Shown: in pieces, positions 1-6,311 of the stretch
Position numbering within the stretch: position 1 is the stretch's first letter
Layout of the letters: each line of letters begins with the position of its first letter
NCBI RefSeq assembly: GCF_900100605.1
Contig: NZ_FNCN01000011.1
Location: 1 to 64,000 of the forward strand
Length of the DNA stretch: 64,000 nucleotides
From: Sinosporangium album
GTDB taxonomy: Bacteria; Actinomycetota; Actinomycetes; Streptosporangiales; Streptosporangiaceae
Direction: 5' to 3'
Notes under the pieces: generated by a model
Told to the model about the DNA's origin: nothing
Seen by the model: only the letters and a program-made list of their open reading frames with translations
Database searches by the model: none
Made by a program: the position numbers and the translations under genes

Positions 1-95
1 CCTTCACCAGAGCCCGCCGCGCCAGGCACTTGAACGCGATCCCCCGCTCCACACAGAAACCCCACACCACCTCCCGCACCCGATCGAAACCCTCC
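1..95 (-). pseudogene. Fragment of class III lanthionine synthetase (LanKC), running off the left edge
   Basis: Read on the minus strand this piece encodes residues matching LanKC N-terminal domains (EGFDRVREVVWGFCVERGIA, then FKCLARRALVK). It is base-for-base identical over about 94 bp to 6085-6178 on the plus strand. Identity stops abruptly at position 95. Upstream on the minus strand the frame stays open only to a TAA near 152 and offers no plausible start or leader residues, so this copy has lost its first 65-70 codons. Whether the kinase and cyclase domains continue beyond position 1 cannot be seen. It is either the 3' part of a split synthetase gene or a short relic. Confidence 0.7.
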
Positions 96-441
96 TCGGC
101 CGTCCGTTGTCCCGCCGGCGGGACCTTGCGCCCGGACCGGCGGCGTCTGGTTTATGAATGGCTTTTCGACGGTACGGCGGCGAGATAATCTACTGCCGCG
201 TCGCATGCACCGGACATCACCGCACGCACGCCCGCGACCGCGCTCCGCGGATAAGCGGCCGAGCCGGGTGAGGGCCTTTCCCACGACACACATACGCAGG
301 CGGCACAGGGTGAACAGCCTATTTAAGCAGGCATGAACATATCCCTCCCCCGGCCCTGTCCCGCCGACGGGACCTTGCACGTAGACCGGCGCACGCCTAG
401 CTTAAGGATCGTTTTTCAACGGCATGGAAAGGAGGGAATTC
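96..441. promoter_or_regulatory. Upstream region of precursor 1 with duplicated leader-like segment
   Basis: This 346-bp stretch has no convincing gene. It holds two related direct repeats, about 109-178 and 358-428. Each begins with a 16-bp inverted repeat (gtcccgccggcgggac at 109-124; one mismatch at 358-373), followed by a ccttgc...gaccggcg stretch and a ttttcraacggy-like stretch. The second copy leads directly into the ribosome-binding site of precursor 1. The first leads nowhere and may be the remnant of another precursor unit. The same 16-mer recurs at 4630-4645. A regulator-binding role is inference. Confidence 0.45.
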
Positions 442-540
442 ATGGCCGCATCCGACGTGCTGGCTCTCCAAGGAATCGAGATCCAGATCGAGCACGAGAC
501 TCTGGCCAACAGCGGCGTCAGCTACGCCACGTGTAGCTGA
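442..540 (+). CDS. Class III (labionin-type) lanthipeptide precursor 1
   Basis: A 32-residue peptide preceded by a strong ribosome-binding site (aaggaggg, 5 nt before ATG). The N-terminal half carries the VLALQ box (residues 6-10) followed by Gly-Ile-Glu, which resembles the ILxLQ leader helix of class III lanthipeptides that docks on LanKC. The C-terminal part is NSGVSYATCS. Ser24-x2-Ser27-x3-Cys31 is exactly the spacing that gives labionin in labyrinthopeptins. Thr30 is a further dehydration candidate. The peptide ends in Ser after the Cys, so C-terminal Cys decarboxylation to avionin is not directly possible. It is 53% identical by eye to the peptide at 3505. It stands before the GNAT gene. 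An in-frame ATG at 424 would add six residues but has no ribosome-binding site. Confidence 0.85.
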   Translation: MAASDVLALQGIEIQIEHETLANSGVSYATCS

Positions 541-549
541 GTCCGGCCT

Positions 550-579
550 GTGTAGGGGTCCGCCCTCGGGCTCCCACAC
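550..579 (+). terminator. Imperfect hairpin after precursor 1 (attenuator-like)
   Basis: The arms gtgtagggg (550-558) and ctcccacac (571-579) pair with one mismatch and one wobble. The hairpin lies between the precursor stop and the GNAT start, where RiPP operons often hold a partial terminator that keeps precursor mRNA above enzyme mRNA. The corresponding hairpin after precursor 2 is perfect. Confidence 0.45.
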
Positions 580-606
580 CCGGGGCACATATATGGAAGG
601 CGAGCC

Positions 607-1149
607 GTGATCTTCCCGTATACCGAGACGCACAAGGCGGCCCTGCGCCTCAGCCATTCCATGGACGGTCCGGCCGTCCATGAATTCCTGCAGAAAGAAG
701 AAATGTCCGGGCTGGACAGCCTCGATGTGTTCACCTCGACGTGGCCGCGGAGCCGCGACGAGGTGGCCGCGCAGTTCTCGGTCGAGGAACTCGGCACGGG
801 GAGGCTCGCCGGTTTCACCTCGCTGCACCGGCTCAGCCCGCACAGCCGCTATGTGCAGGGGTGCCTGGCCCTGCCCGGCGGCGACGCCGTCGCGGCCGAG
901 GCCGCCGCGCTGACCGTCAACTACGCCTTCGCCATGTGGAACATCAGGAAGGTGCATTTCTGGACGGTGGCGGAAGGGCTTCCCGGCCTCGCCGCCACGC
1001 CGGTGACCGTGCTGTGTGAGGCGACCCTGCCGGAGTACGTCTACGACCGCGGAACACTCCTCGACATCAACATCTTCGCGGTCTACCGCGACGAGTGGGA
1101 GCGCCACGGGGTGCCTTACGTCACCGCGCTCCTCCAGGAATCCGCATAG
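607..1149 (+). CDS. GNAT-family acyltransferase, unit 1
   Basis: A 180-residue protein of the RimJ/RimL-like GNAT fold starting at GTG after ggaaggcgag. It aligns with the protein at 5316-5873 through the C-terminal half (VNYAFA-W--RKV, then R--WD/LDI--FAV-R-EWER). The acyl-CoA-binding P-loop, normally R/Q-x-x-G-x-G/A, is degenerate here (GGDAVAAEA, about residues 97-105), so it may use another donor such as a carrier-bound acyl group or may be weakly active. GNAT enzymes in avionin clusters (GdvG of goadvionin) join an ACP-bound acyl chain to the peptide N-terminus; a similar role is inferred from its place between the precursor and glycosyltransferase genes. Direct acetylation is the alternative. 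Confidence 0.7.
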   Translation: MIFPYTETHKAALRLSHSMDGPAVHEFLQKEEMSGLDSLDVFTSTWPRSRDEVAAQFSVEELGTGRLAGFTSLHRLSPHSRYVQGCLALPGGDAVAAEAAALTVNYAFAMWNIRKVHFWTVAEGLPGLAATPVTVLCEATLPEYVYDRGTLLDINIFAVYRDEWERHGVPYVTALLQESA

Positions 1150-1158
1150 CCCGGAGGT

Positions 1159-2433
1159 ATGGCAGTGCGCGTGTTGATCGCCACGCAGGCGGAACGGACC
1201 CACTTCCTGGGCATGGTGCCGCTGGCCTGGGCGCTGCGCACGGCCGGCCACGACGTGGTGGTGGCGAGCCAGCCGGAGTTGACGGAGGTGGTCGGCGGCG
1301 CGGGGCTGACGTTCGTCCCGGTCGGCACGGACCACAGGTTCCGGCATGTGATCAAACGGGGGGCGGCGGCGCCGGAGCCCGATTTCGACATGACGGGTCT
1401 CCGGCCGGACCGGGTCACCTGGGAATACCTCCGCGACGGCTACCGCCAGATCGTGCCCTGGTGGTGGCGGATGGTGAACGAGCCGATGCTCGGCGACCTG
1501 ATCGCGTTGTGCCGCGGCTGGCGGCCCGATCTGGTGATCTGGGAGCCGACGACCTTCGCCGGCGCGATCGCGGCCGAGGCGTCGGGCGCCGTACACGCCC
1601 GGTTCCTGTGGAGCGTGGATCTCTTCGCCGGAATGCGCGGACACTACCTGAGGCTGATGCATGAGCAGCCCGCCGGACGGCGTGAGGACCCGCTGGCCGA
1701 CTGGATCGGCACGAGGGTGGCGGCGTTCGGCGGTGAGTTCTCGGAGACGCTGACGCGGGGACATTTCACGATCGACTACATGCCGGACTCACTCCGTCTG
1801 GATGTGCCGTTGCGGTACGCGGCGATGTGTTACGTGCCCTACAACGGGCGGGCCGTCGTGCCGGAGTGGCTGCGCCGCCCGTCGCAGCGGCCCCGGGTCT
1901 GCCTCACGCTCGGGACCACGGCACACGAGCGGTTCGGCAGATACGCGGTGTCGGTGCCGGACCTGATCGAGGCCGTGGGCGATGTCGACGCCGAGGTGGT
2001 GGTGACGCTGCCGCGTGCGCAGCAGGAGAGCCTGCCGCGTGTGCCGGACAACATCAGACTGGTGGACTTCGCCCCGCTCCACGCCGTGCTGCCGACGTGT
2101 GCGGCGATCGTCAACCAGGGCGGGCCGGGGACCGTCTTCACGACCTTGTCGTACGGCGTGCCGCAACTCATCCTGCCGAATCCGCACATGTTCGATGCTC
2201 CGCTTCTGGCCAGGCGGGTCGCGGAGCAGGGGGCCGGCCTCACCGTCGCCAGCGCCGACGTGACCCCCGAGGTGGTGCGGGAGGGGCTGCTCACGGTCCT
2301 CGCCGATCCGGGATTCCGGCGTCACACCAACCGGATCCGGGATGAGATGCGCGGACTGCCGACGCCGAACGCCTTGGTGCCCGAAATCGAAGGGCTCGCC
2401 GCGCATTACCGCCGGCCCGTGGTTACGCAATGA
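1159..2433 (+). CDS. GT1-family glycosyltransferase, activator-dependent type (DesVII/EryCIII-like)
   Basis: A 424-residue GT-B glycosyltransferase. The N-terminus (RVLIATQAERTHFLGMVPLA) is the hallmark of macrolide/anthracycline deoxysugar transferases, followed by W-ALR-AGH-V--ASQP. The C-terminal nucleotide-sugar site is visible as LHAVLPTCAAIVNQGGPGT (near residues 310-330) and PQLILPNPHMFD. The usual His of the H-GG-GT motif is Gln here (NQGGPGT), which could affect diphosphate binding. The gene begins 9 bp after the GNAT stop with a ggaggt-type ribosome-binding site, so the two are co-transcribed. Enzymes of this clade often need a haem-less P450-like partner (DesVIII), and none is nearby. 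Acceptor (peptide or acyl unit) is unknown. It is related to 6312-7640. Confidence 0.85.
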   Translation: MAVRVLIATQAERTHFLGMVPLAWALRTAGHDVVVASQPELTEVVGGAGLTFVPVGTDHRFRHVIKRGAAAPEPDFDMTGLRPDRVTWEYLRDGYRQIVPWWWRMVNEPMLGDLIALCRGWRPDLVIWEPTTFAGAIAAEASGAVHARFLWSVDLFAGMRGHYLRLMHEQPAGRREDPLADWIGTRVAAFGGEFSETLTRGHFTIDYMPDSLRLDVPLRYAAMCYVPYNGRAVVPEWLRRPSQRPRVCLTLGTTAHERFGRYAVSVPDLIEAVGDVDAEVVVTLPRAQQESLPRVPDNIRLVDFAPLHAVLPTCAAIVNQGGPGTVFTTLSYGVPQLILPNPHMFDAPLLARRVAEQGAGLTVASADVTPEVVREGLLTVLADPGFRRHTNRIRDEMRGLPTPNALVPEIEGLAAHYRRPVVTQ

Positions 2434-2448
2434 AATGGGGTGGGCCTC

Positions 2449-3234
2449 GTGTCAGAAGTCGCTCGGGACCTCTATCTCGACCTGATGAAGAAAGCAGTGG
2501 CGAACACGATCTACCAGGACCCCGATATCTGGTTCGGCGACTCGTGGGATGAGATGCGGTCGGGTGTCCGGGAGGATCGCGCGTTCGACGCGAAACGCAG
2601 GGAATACGGCATGGACGTGCCGAGGACCGCGCACACCATGGTCGGCCTGAAGCGCTTGGACAACATCCGTGAGTGCGTCACCGGCGTGCTGGAGGACGAC
2701 GTGCCCGGCGACCTTGTCGAGACCGGTGTCTGGCGCGGCGGCGCGAGCATTTTCATGCGCGCGATCCTCAAGGCGTATGAGGTGAAGGACAGGACCGTCT
2801 GGGTGGCCGACTCCTTCGAGGGCCTTCCGGTGGCGGACACGGAGAAGTATCCGGCCGACCGCTGGGCCCCGCTCCACCTCATGAACGACCTGCTCACCGC
2901 CTCCGCCGACACGGTGCGCGAGAACTTCAAGGCGTACGGCCTGCTCGACGGCCAGGTCCGGTTCCTGGAGGGCTGGTTCCGCGACACGCTGCCGGACGCG
3001 CCGATCGAGCGCCTTGCCGTACTCCGCATGGACGGGGACCTTTACGAGTCGACCATGGACGCCCTCACTCACCTCTATCCGAAGCTGTCGCCCGGCGGAT
3101 ACGTGATCGTCGACGATTACAGCGCCCTGGTGTCGTGCCGACTCGCCGTCACCCATTACCGGGAAAAGCACGGCATCGGCGATCCGATTCATACCGTCGA
3201 CCGCTCCGGCGTTTATTGGCAAAAGAGCGGCTGA
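2449..3234 (+). CDS. TylF/MycF-type SAM-dependent O-methyltransferase
   Basis: About 261 residues of the TylF (macrocin O-methyltransferase) family, which methylates hydroxyls of glycosyl residues on finished natural products in a Mg2+-dependent reaction. Family signatures are LKRLDNIRECVTGVLEDDVPG, GDLVETGVWRGGASIFMRA, VWVADSFEGLP, RMDGDLYESTMDAL and PGGYVIVDDY; the Asp pairs in the last two are the metal-binding positions. I chose GTG 2449 because the ggggtggg run lies 5 nt upstream; GTG 2440 is also possible. It follows the glycosyltransferase by 15 bp, which suggests methylation of the sugar that enzyme attaches. It is the last gene of the first unit. Confidence 0.88.
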   Translation: MSEVARDLYLDLMKKAVANTIYQDPDIWFGDSWDEMRSGVREDRAFDAKRREYGMDVPRTAHTMVGLKRLDNIRECVTGVLEDDVPGDLVETGVWRGGASIFMRAILKAYEVKDRTVWVADSFEGLPVADTEKYPADRWAPLHLMNDLLTASADTVRENFKAYGLLDGQVRFLEGWFRDTLPDAPIERLAVLRMDGDLYESTMDALTHLYPKLSPGGYVIVDDYSALVSCRLAVTHYREKHGIGDPIHTVDRSGVYWQKSG

Positions 3235-3504
3235 CCTGAGCGGCCTTTTGCAGCGGACCGCTCCGACGGCCCGCGGCAAACCATGCCCGGATATCGCCGG
3301 ATGGCCGTTTTAGGACATCAGGTTGCCCGCCTTCGGAACAGACATTTAGCGTGAATATCACCTGGTACGGACCGTCTGCGTATTCCAGAATCGCACTGCG
3401 GCTTCACAGGGAATTCATTGCCGACCGCAATGGAATCCCCGGCGGGGCCGCGAGGCCTGCCGAGGGTTTTATCGCCGCGACGACGGAAAGGAGAGGAGGT
3501 TCCC
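3235..3504 (+). promoter_or_regulatory. Intergenic region upstream of precursor 2
   Basis: This 270-bp stretch between the methyltransferase and precursor 2 has no supported gene. Its last 30 bases (acggaaaggagaggagg) carry a double Shine-Dalgarno for precursor 2 and resemble the leader of precursor 1. A promoter is likely here because the preceding gene is a different unit, but no clear -10/-35 pair was identified. Confidence 0.35.
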
Positions 3505-3603
3505 ATGGTTCTGTCCGACGTTCTCGCCCTGCAGGACATCGACGTTGCTCCCGAGCACGAGGTTCTGCCGCACAGCGGGCTCAGCATCGCGACGTGCAGC
3601 TAA
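3505..3603 (+). CDS. Class III (labionin-type) lanthipeptide precursor 2
   Basis: A 32-residue peptide, same length as precursor 1, with ribosome-binding site gaggagg upstream of ATG. The leader has VLALQDID (residues 6-13) and the conserved pair Glu-His-Glu (residues 17-19). The core HSGLSIATCS repeats the labionin spacing Ser24-x2-Ser27-x3-Cys31 and the terminal Ser. Conservation is strongest in the leader box and in SG-S-ATCS, with variation at ring-internal residues (Val/Leu, Tyr/Ile), as expected for paralogous RiPP precursors under selection. It is followed by a perfect hairpin at 3611-3640 and then by convergent genes, so it is probably a monocistronic transcript. A further in-frame upstream extension is open to about 3418 but lacks support. 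Confidence 0.85.
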   Translation: MVLSDVLALQDIDVAPEHEVLPHSGLSIATCS

Positions 3604-3610
3604 GCCCCAC

Positions 3611-3640
3611 GGTGTGGGGGCCCTTCCGGGCCCCCACACC
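3611..3640 (+). terminator. Perfect 13-bp hairpin after precursor 2
   Basis: The arms ggtgtgggggccc and gggcccccacacc flank a ttcc loop and are followed by cccttt. It starts 7 nt after the precursor stop and ends 25 nt before the convergent DUF4429 gene, so it can act as a terminator for precursor 2. Confidence 0.8.
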
Positions 3641-3665
3641 CTTTGTCCGCCATCCGGACCGCCCG

Positions 3666-4568
3666 CTACTCGGAACCGTCGGCCATGCGTCGCAGGAGAA
3701 CCTGCTTGGCGAGGGTGAATTCCTCGTCGGTGAGCGTCCCTTCGCGATGCAGTTCCCCCAGTTCGCGCAGACGCCGCAGCATCACGTCGGGATCGGCGCC
3801 GGCACCGCCAGGATTGACGGCACCGCCGGCACCGCCCGGGGTCAGCGCGGGCTGGGAGGGATTGAACGGATGCGGCAGACGGGCCGCCACCGCAGCCGCC
3901 ACGAGCACCGTTGTCCCACCTTCACGTTCGATGCCCCACTTGCTCCAACGCAGGCAGGCGAGCTCCTGATTCGAGGGAGCACCGACATGACCGCTTTTCA
4001 GAAGAAAGCAGAGCCTCCCGTCCTCACCTCCGGCGAGCGGCACCCATTCCACACCCGCCACGGCGCCCACGGGGATCCTCTGCGGACCGGCCGCCTTCTT
4101 GGGCTCGATCGCGGTCCAATTCCATTCGAAGTTGATCAGCTCTCCGTCGAACGACACCGTCCCGTCCCCCACCGAAGCGGAGGCGGGAACCTGGGGGCCC
4201 GGCAGGAGATAGCGGTCCGCAGGCCCTTCCGGGACCTGCTCGATCAGCAGCGCATGCCGTACTTCATCGACGAAGTATTCGGCCACCCCCGTGCGTTCGG
4301 GGTCGGGTGCCAACTGATAGGGGTCGGCGTCGCCCAACCGCCCGGCGGCCACCTGAAGCAGCGGGTCTGCGCCCTCACGCAGCCTCAGCCGCAGAGCACC
4401 GCCCTTGCGGCCCGGCTCGTAGGCGACGCCCGCGACAGCGGGCAGGGGAATCGACACCTCGCCCAGTGCCCTGCGCAGCTTGGGCACGTGCCTTTTGCGG
4501 TTGGGGACCACGCGAATGCGTTCGCCGTCGAAAGTCCAGATTCCATCTCGTCCGATCACCTCGGCCAT
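3666..4568 (-). CDS. DUF4429 domain protein with C-terminal SHOCT domain
   Basis: A 300-residue soluble protein with two DUF4429-type beta-rich repeats: one begins DGIWTFDGERIRVVPNRK near residue 8, the second DGTVSFDGELINFEWNW near residue 135. After a Gly/Pro/Ala linker comes a C-terminal SHOCT helix pair (LRELGELHREGTLTDEEF, then KQVLLRRM). The domains are reminiscent of PH-like folds and are common in Streptomyces with no defined reaction. It starts 9 bp after the stop of the LuxR gene, so the two form one minus-strand operon. A link to lanthipeptide production is only positional. Confidence 0.75.
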   Translation of the reverse strand: MAEVIGRDGIWTFDGERIRVVPNRKRHVPKLRRALGEVSIPLPAVAGVAYEPGRKGGALRLRLREGADPLLQVAAGRLGDADPYQLAPDPERTGVAEYFVDEVRHALLIEQVPEGPADRYLLPGPQVPASASVGDGTVSFDGELINFEWNWTAIEPKKAAGPQRIPVGAVAGVEWVPLAGGEDGRLCFLLKSGHVGAPSNQELACLRWSKWGIEREGGTTVLVAAAVAARLPHPFNPSQPALTPGGAGGAVNPGGAGADPDVMLRRLRELGELHREGTLTDEEFTLAKQVLLRRMADGSE

Positions 4569-4577
4569 GGCGTGAGT

Positions 4578-5246
4578 TTATTGGCGCGGCGCGCTCTCGG
4601 GGCACATGTCCTGATCGTGGTGGTGCCGGGTCCCGCCGGCGGGACAGGGAAGCCACCCGAGCTGGTGAGCACGCACGGCGAGTTCGAACCTGCTGGCGGC
4701 GCCGGCCGCCTGCATCAGCCCGCTGATCTGACGGCGGACCGTGCGCTCGGCGATGCTCAGCCGCGCCGCGATGGCCGCATCGGTCAGCCCCCCGGCCAGA
4801 AGGTGCAGGATCACCGGCCCACGCCCCTCGACCACCGGCGCCGGGCACGCCACATCCCACAGATGGTCCGCCATCGAGGCCAGCGTCGCCACGTGAGGGG
4901 CGTTCGCCGTCAGGAACACGCGAGTGCCGCCCTCTCCATACGGCAGGCGCACCACGGCCGCCCGCCCGTCCACGATGGCCGCCGACAGCGGCACCGCGCC
5001 CAGCACACGTACCTGCGGACCCGCCGCGACCTCGTTGTCGAACGGGGCGGGCGTTCGTACGATGCGCACCAAGCCGATGTGGGGCAGGTCCGCCAGAGAA
5101 TCGGCAACCGTACGGCCGAGCGGATCGTCGCCCAGAACGGCCACGAGTTCTTCGACGCCGCGTTCGGCGAGCAGGTGCACCACGGCCCGCAATCTGTTCT
5201 CCGGAATGGGCCGTTCGGGCTTCAAATGTGCCGCAACCTTGTGCAT
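4578..5246 (-). CDS. LuxR-family transcriptional regulator
   Basis: A 222-residue protein whose C-terminal third is a LuxR/NarL winged HTH (ILHLLAGGLTDAAIAARLSI, then AERTVRRQISGLM, about residues 145-180). The N-terminal part resembles the degenerate phospholipase-D-like sensor region of small actinomycete LuxR proteins; no receiver Asp or ATPase site is seen. The gene is divergent from the GNAT at 5316 with 69 bp between starts, and cotranscribed with DUF4429. The start ATG at 5246 has no evident Shine-Dalgarno, so it may be leaderless. A 16-bp palindrome also found upstream of precursor 1 lies inside its 3' end (4630-4645). It is the best candidate for a pathway-specific regulator of the lanthipeptide genes. 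Confidence 0.8.
   Translation of the reverse strand: MHKVAAHLKPERPIPENRLRAVVHLLAERGVEELVAVLGDDPLGRTVADSLADLPHIGLVRIVRTPAPFDNEVAAGPQVRVLGAVPLSAAIVDGRAAVVRLPYGEGGTRVFLTANAPHVATLASMADHLWDVACPAPVVEGRGPVILHLLAGGLTDAAIAARLSIAERTVRRQISGLMQAAGAASRFELAVRAHQLGWLPCPAGGTRHHHDQDMCPESAPRQ
4630..4645. repeat. 16-bp palindrome shared with the precursor 1 upstream region
   Basis: The sequence gtcccgccggcgggac is identical to 109-124 and differs by one base from 358-373. Here it is inside the LuxR coding sequence. It may be an operator or a chance GC-rich palindrome. Confidence 0.35.
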
Positions 5247-5315
5247 ATTCAGTCATATTGACATAGAAAAATATCTACGGAATCCCCGAGGGAACCTTTT
5301 TCGGGAAAGGCGGTA

Positions 5316-5873
5316 ATGGTGCTGATCGCTCACCTGGAGACGAGGCAAGTCGCATTGCAGCCGGCGGAGGCGGCCGACGGCCTTTCCTTCTATCAACTGC
5401 TATTGCGCCTCGGACTGCACAGTCTTCCGTCGATGGAATCGTTTCTCAAAAGCTTCGAAGAGCGGCCCGAGACGCTGGCCGCGGTCTTCGCCATCCGCCT
5501 GCGGGAGAACGGCGAACTCCTCGGATTCGGCTCGCTCCAGGAACGCGACCGCGCCGGCCACATTCAAGTGGGCCTGTTCATGGAAACAGAACGCGTCCGG
5601 CGGGGTGTGGGTGCCGAGGCGATGATGCTGCTGGTGAATTACGCGTTCGCGGTGTGGCCGGAGTTGCGGAAGGTGTATTTCCTGACGACGGACGCGAGTC
5701 TGCCGAGGTTCGGTTCGGCGTTGCTGGCGACGCCTCGGGAGGCGTCGCTTCCTGCGCATGTGTTCTTCCGGGGGCGGTTGTGGGATCTGCATTTCTATGC
5801 GGTGGGTCGTGGTGAGTGGGAGCGGGTGGGGGCTCGTCTTCTGGGGCGGCTTGCGGGGGTGGCGGGTGTTTGA
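5316..5873 (+). CDS. GNAT-family acyltransferase, unit 2
   Basis: A 185-residue RimJ/RimL-like GNAT protein. Unlike its paralogue at 607 it keeps a good pantetheine-binding loop (RVRRGVGAEAM, about residues 90-100), followed by the shared LLVNYAFAVW and RKVYF strands. Start ATG has gggaaagg upstream. The gene ends 4 bp before the LanKC start, so acyltransferase and synthetase were once co-translated, which ties this GNAT to peptide maturation. By analogy with GdvG it may acylate the N-terminus of a modified precursor; plain acetylation is the alternative. From about base 5595 the third-position bias turns strongly G-rich, as in the adjoining LanKC fragment. Confidence 0.78.
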   Translation: MVLIAHLETRQVALQPAEAADGLSFYQLLLRLGLHSLPSMESFLKSFEERPETLAAVFAIRLRENGELLGFGSLQERDRAGHIQVGLFMETERVRRGVGAEAMMLLVNYAFAVWPELRKVYFLTTDASLPRFGSALLATPREASLPAHVFFRGRLWDLHFYAVGRGEWERVGARLLGRLAGVAGV

Positions 5874-5877
5874 GCGG

Positions 5878-6213
5878 GTGGAGATGCACACGTTCGCCGA
5901 TCCGGTGTTCTTCGAGGATCCGGCGCGGTGGGTGTCGGGTCGGGGTTTCGTGGCGGACGGGGCGCGGGAGCCGGTGGTGCCGGCGGGGTGGCGGCGGGTG
6001 GTGCGGGGGATCTGGTGCGTGGTGGTGCCGGAGGGGGCGGTGCTGGCGGAGCAGGGGTGGAAGGTGCATGTGTCGTGCACGGTGGAGGGTTTCGATCGGG
6101 TGCGGGAGGTGGTGTGGGGTTTCTGTGTGGAGCGGGGGATCGCGTTCAAGTGCCTGGCGCGGCGGGCTCTGGTGAAGGTGGTGAATGCGAAGTACGCGCC
6201 TCGGGGGTCGAGT
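5878..6213 (+). pseudogene. 5' fragment of class III lanthionine synthetase (LanKC), truncated
   Basis: About 112 residues match the start of LanKC enzymes: TFADPVFFEDPARWV, VPAGWRRVVRGIW, AEQGWKVHVSCTVEGFDRV, the RGIAFKCLARRAL strand and the landmark NAKYAPRGSS. LanKC proteins are about 850-900 residues with lyase, kinase and cyclase domains; here homology stops at base 6213 within the lyase region. The frame runs on to 6579, antisense to the glycosyltransferase, without similarity. A short repeat (ctctgagcg..gttcccc, twice within 6215-6260) marks the break. The start (GTG 5878 or ATG 5884) is coupled to the GNAT stop. Bases 6085-6178 are repeated, inverted, at 1-94. It is not a working synthetase by itself. 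Confidence 0.85.
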
Positions 6214-6311
6214 GCTCTGAGCGTTCCCCGCACTCTGAGCGCGTTCCCCGGATCGCGAAGAAGGCCAGGAACCGCCCGCCCCCGGACGAGCGCGGGAGGC
6301 GGGCGGCCGGG

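Noticed and set aside
442-540. Avionin/lipolanthine assignment for the precursors
   Set aside because: The Cys is not C-terminal (a Ser follows) and no LanD-type flavin decarboxylase is in the window, so labionin without decarboxylation is the safer call.
397-1764. Long minus-strand open frame of 455 codons opposite the GNAT and glycosyltransferase
   Set aside because: Arg/Gly/Pro-rich composition typical of antisense of GC-rich genes, no family resemblance, and it covers two well-supported plus-strand genes.
3351-5261. Plus-strand frame of 636 codons opposite the LuxR and DUF4429 genes
   Set aside because: The minus-strand proteins have recognisable domains; this frame does not and lacks a ribosome-binding site.
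5258-5263. ttgaca hexamer as the -35 element for the GNAT gene at 5316
   Set aside because: No matching -10 hexamer at 16-18 bp spacing, so it is not listed as a promoter.
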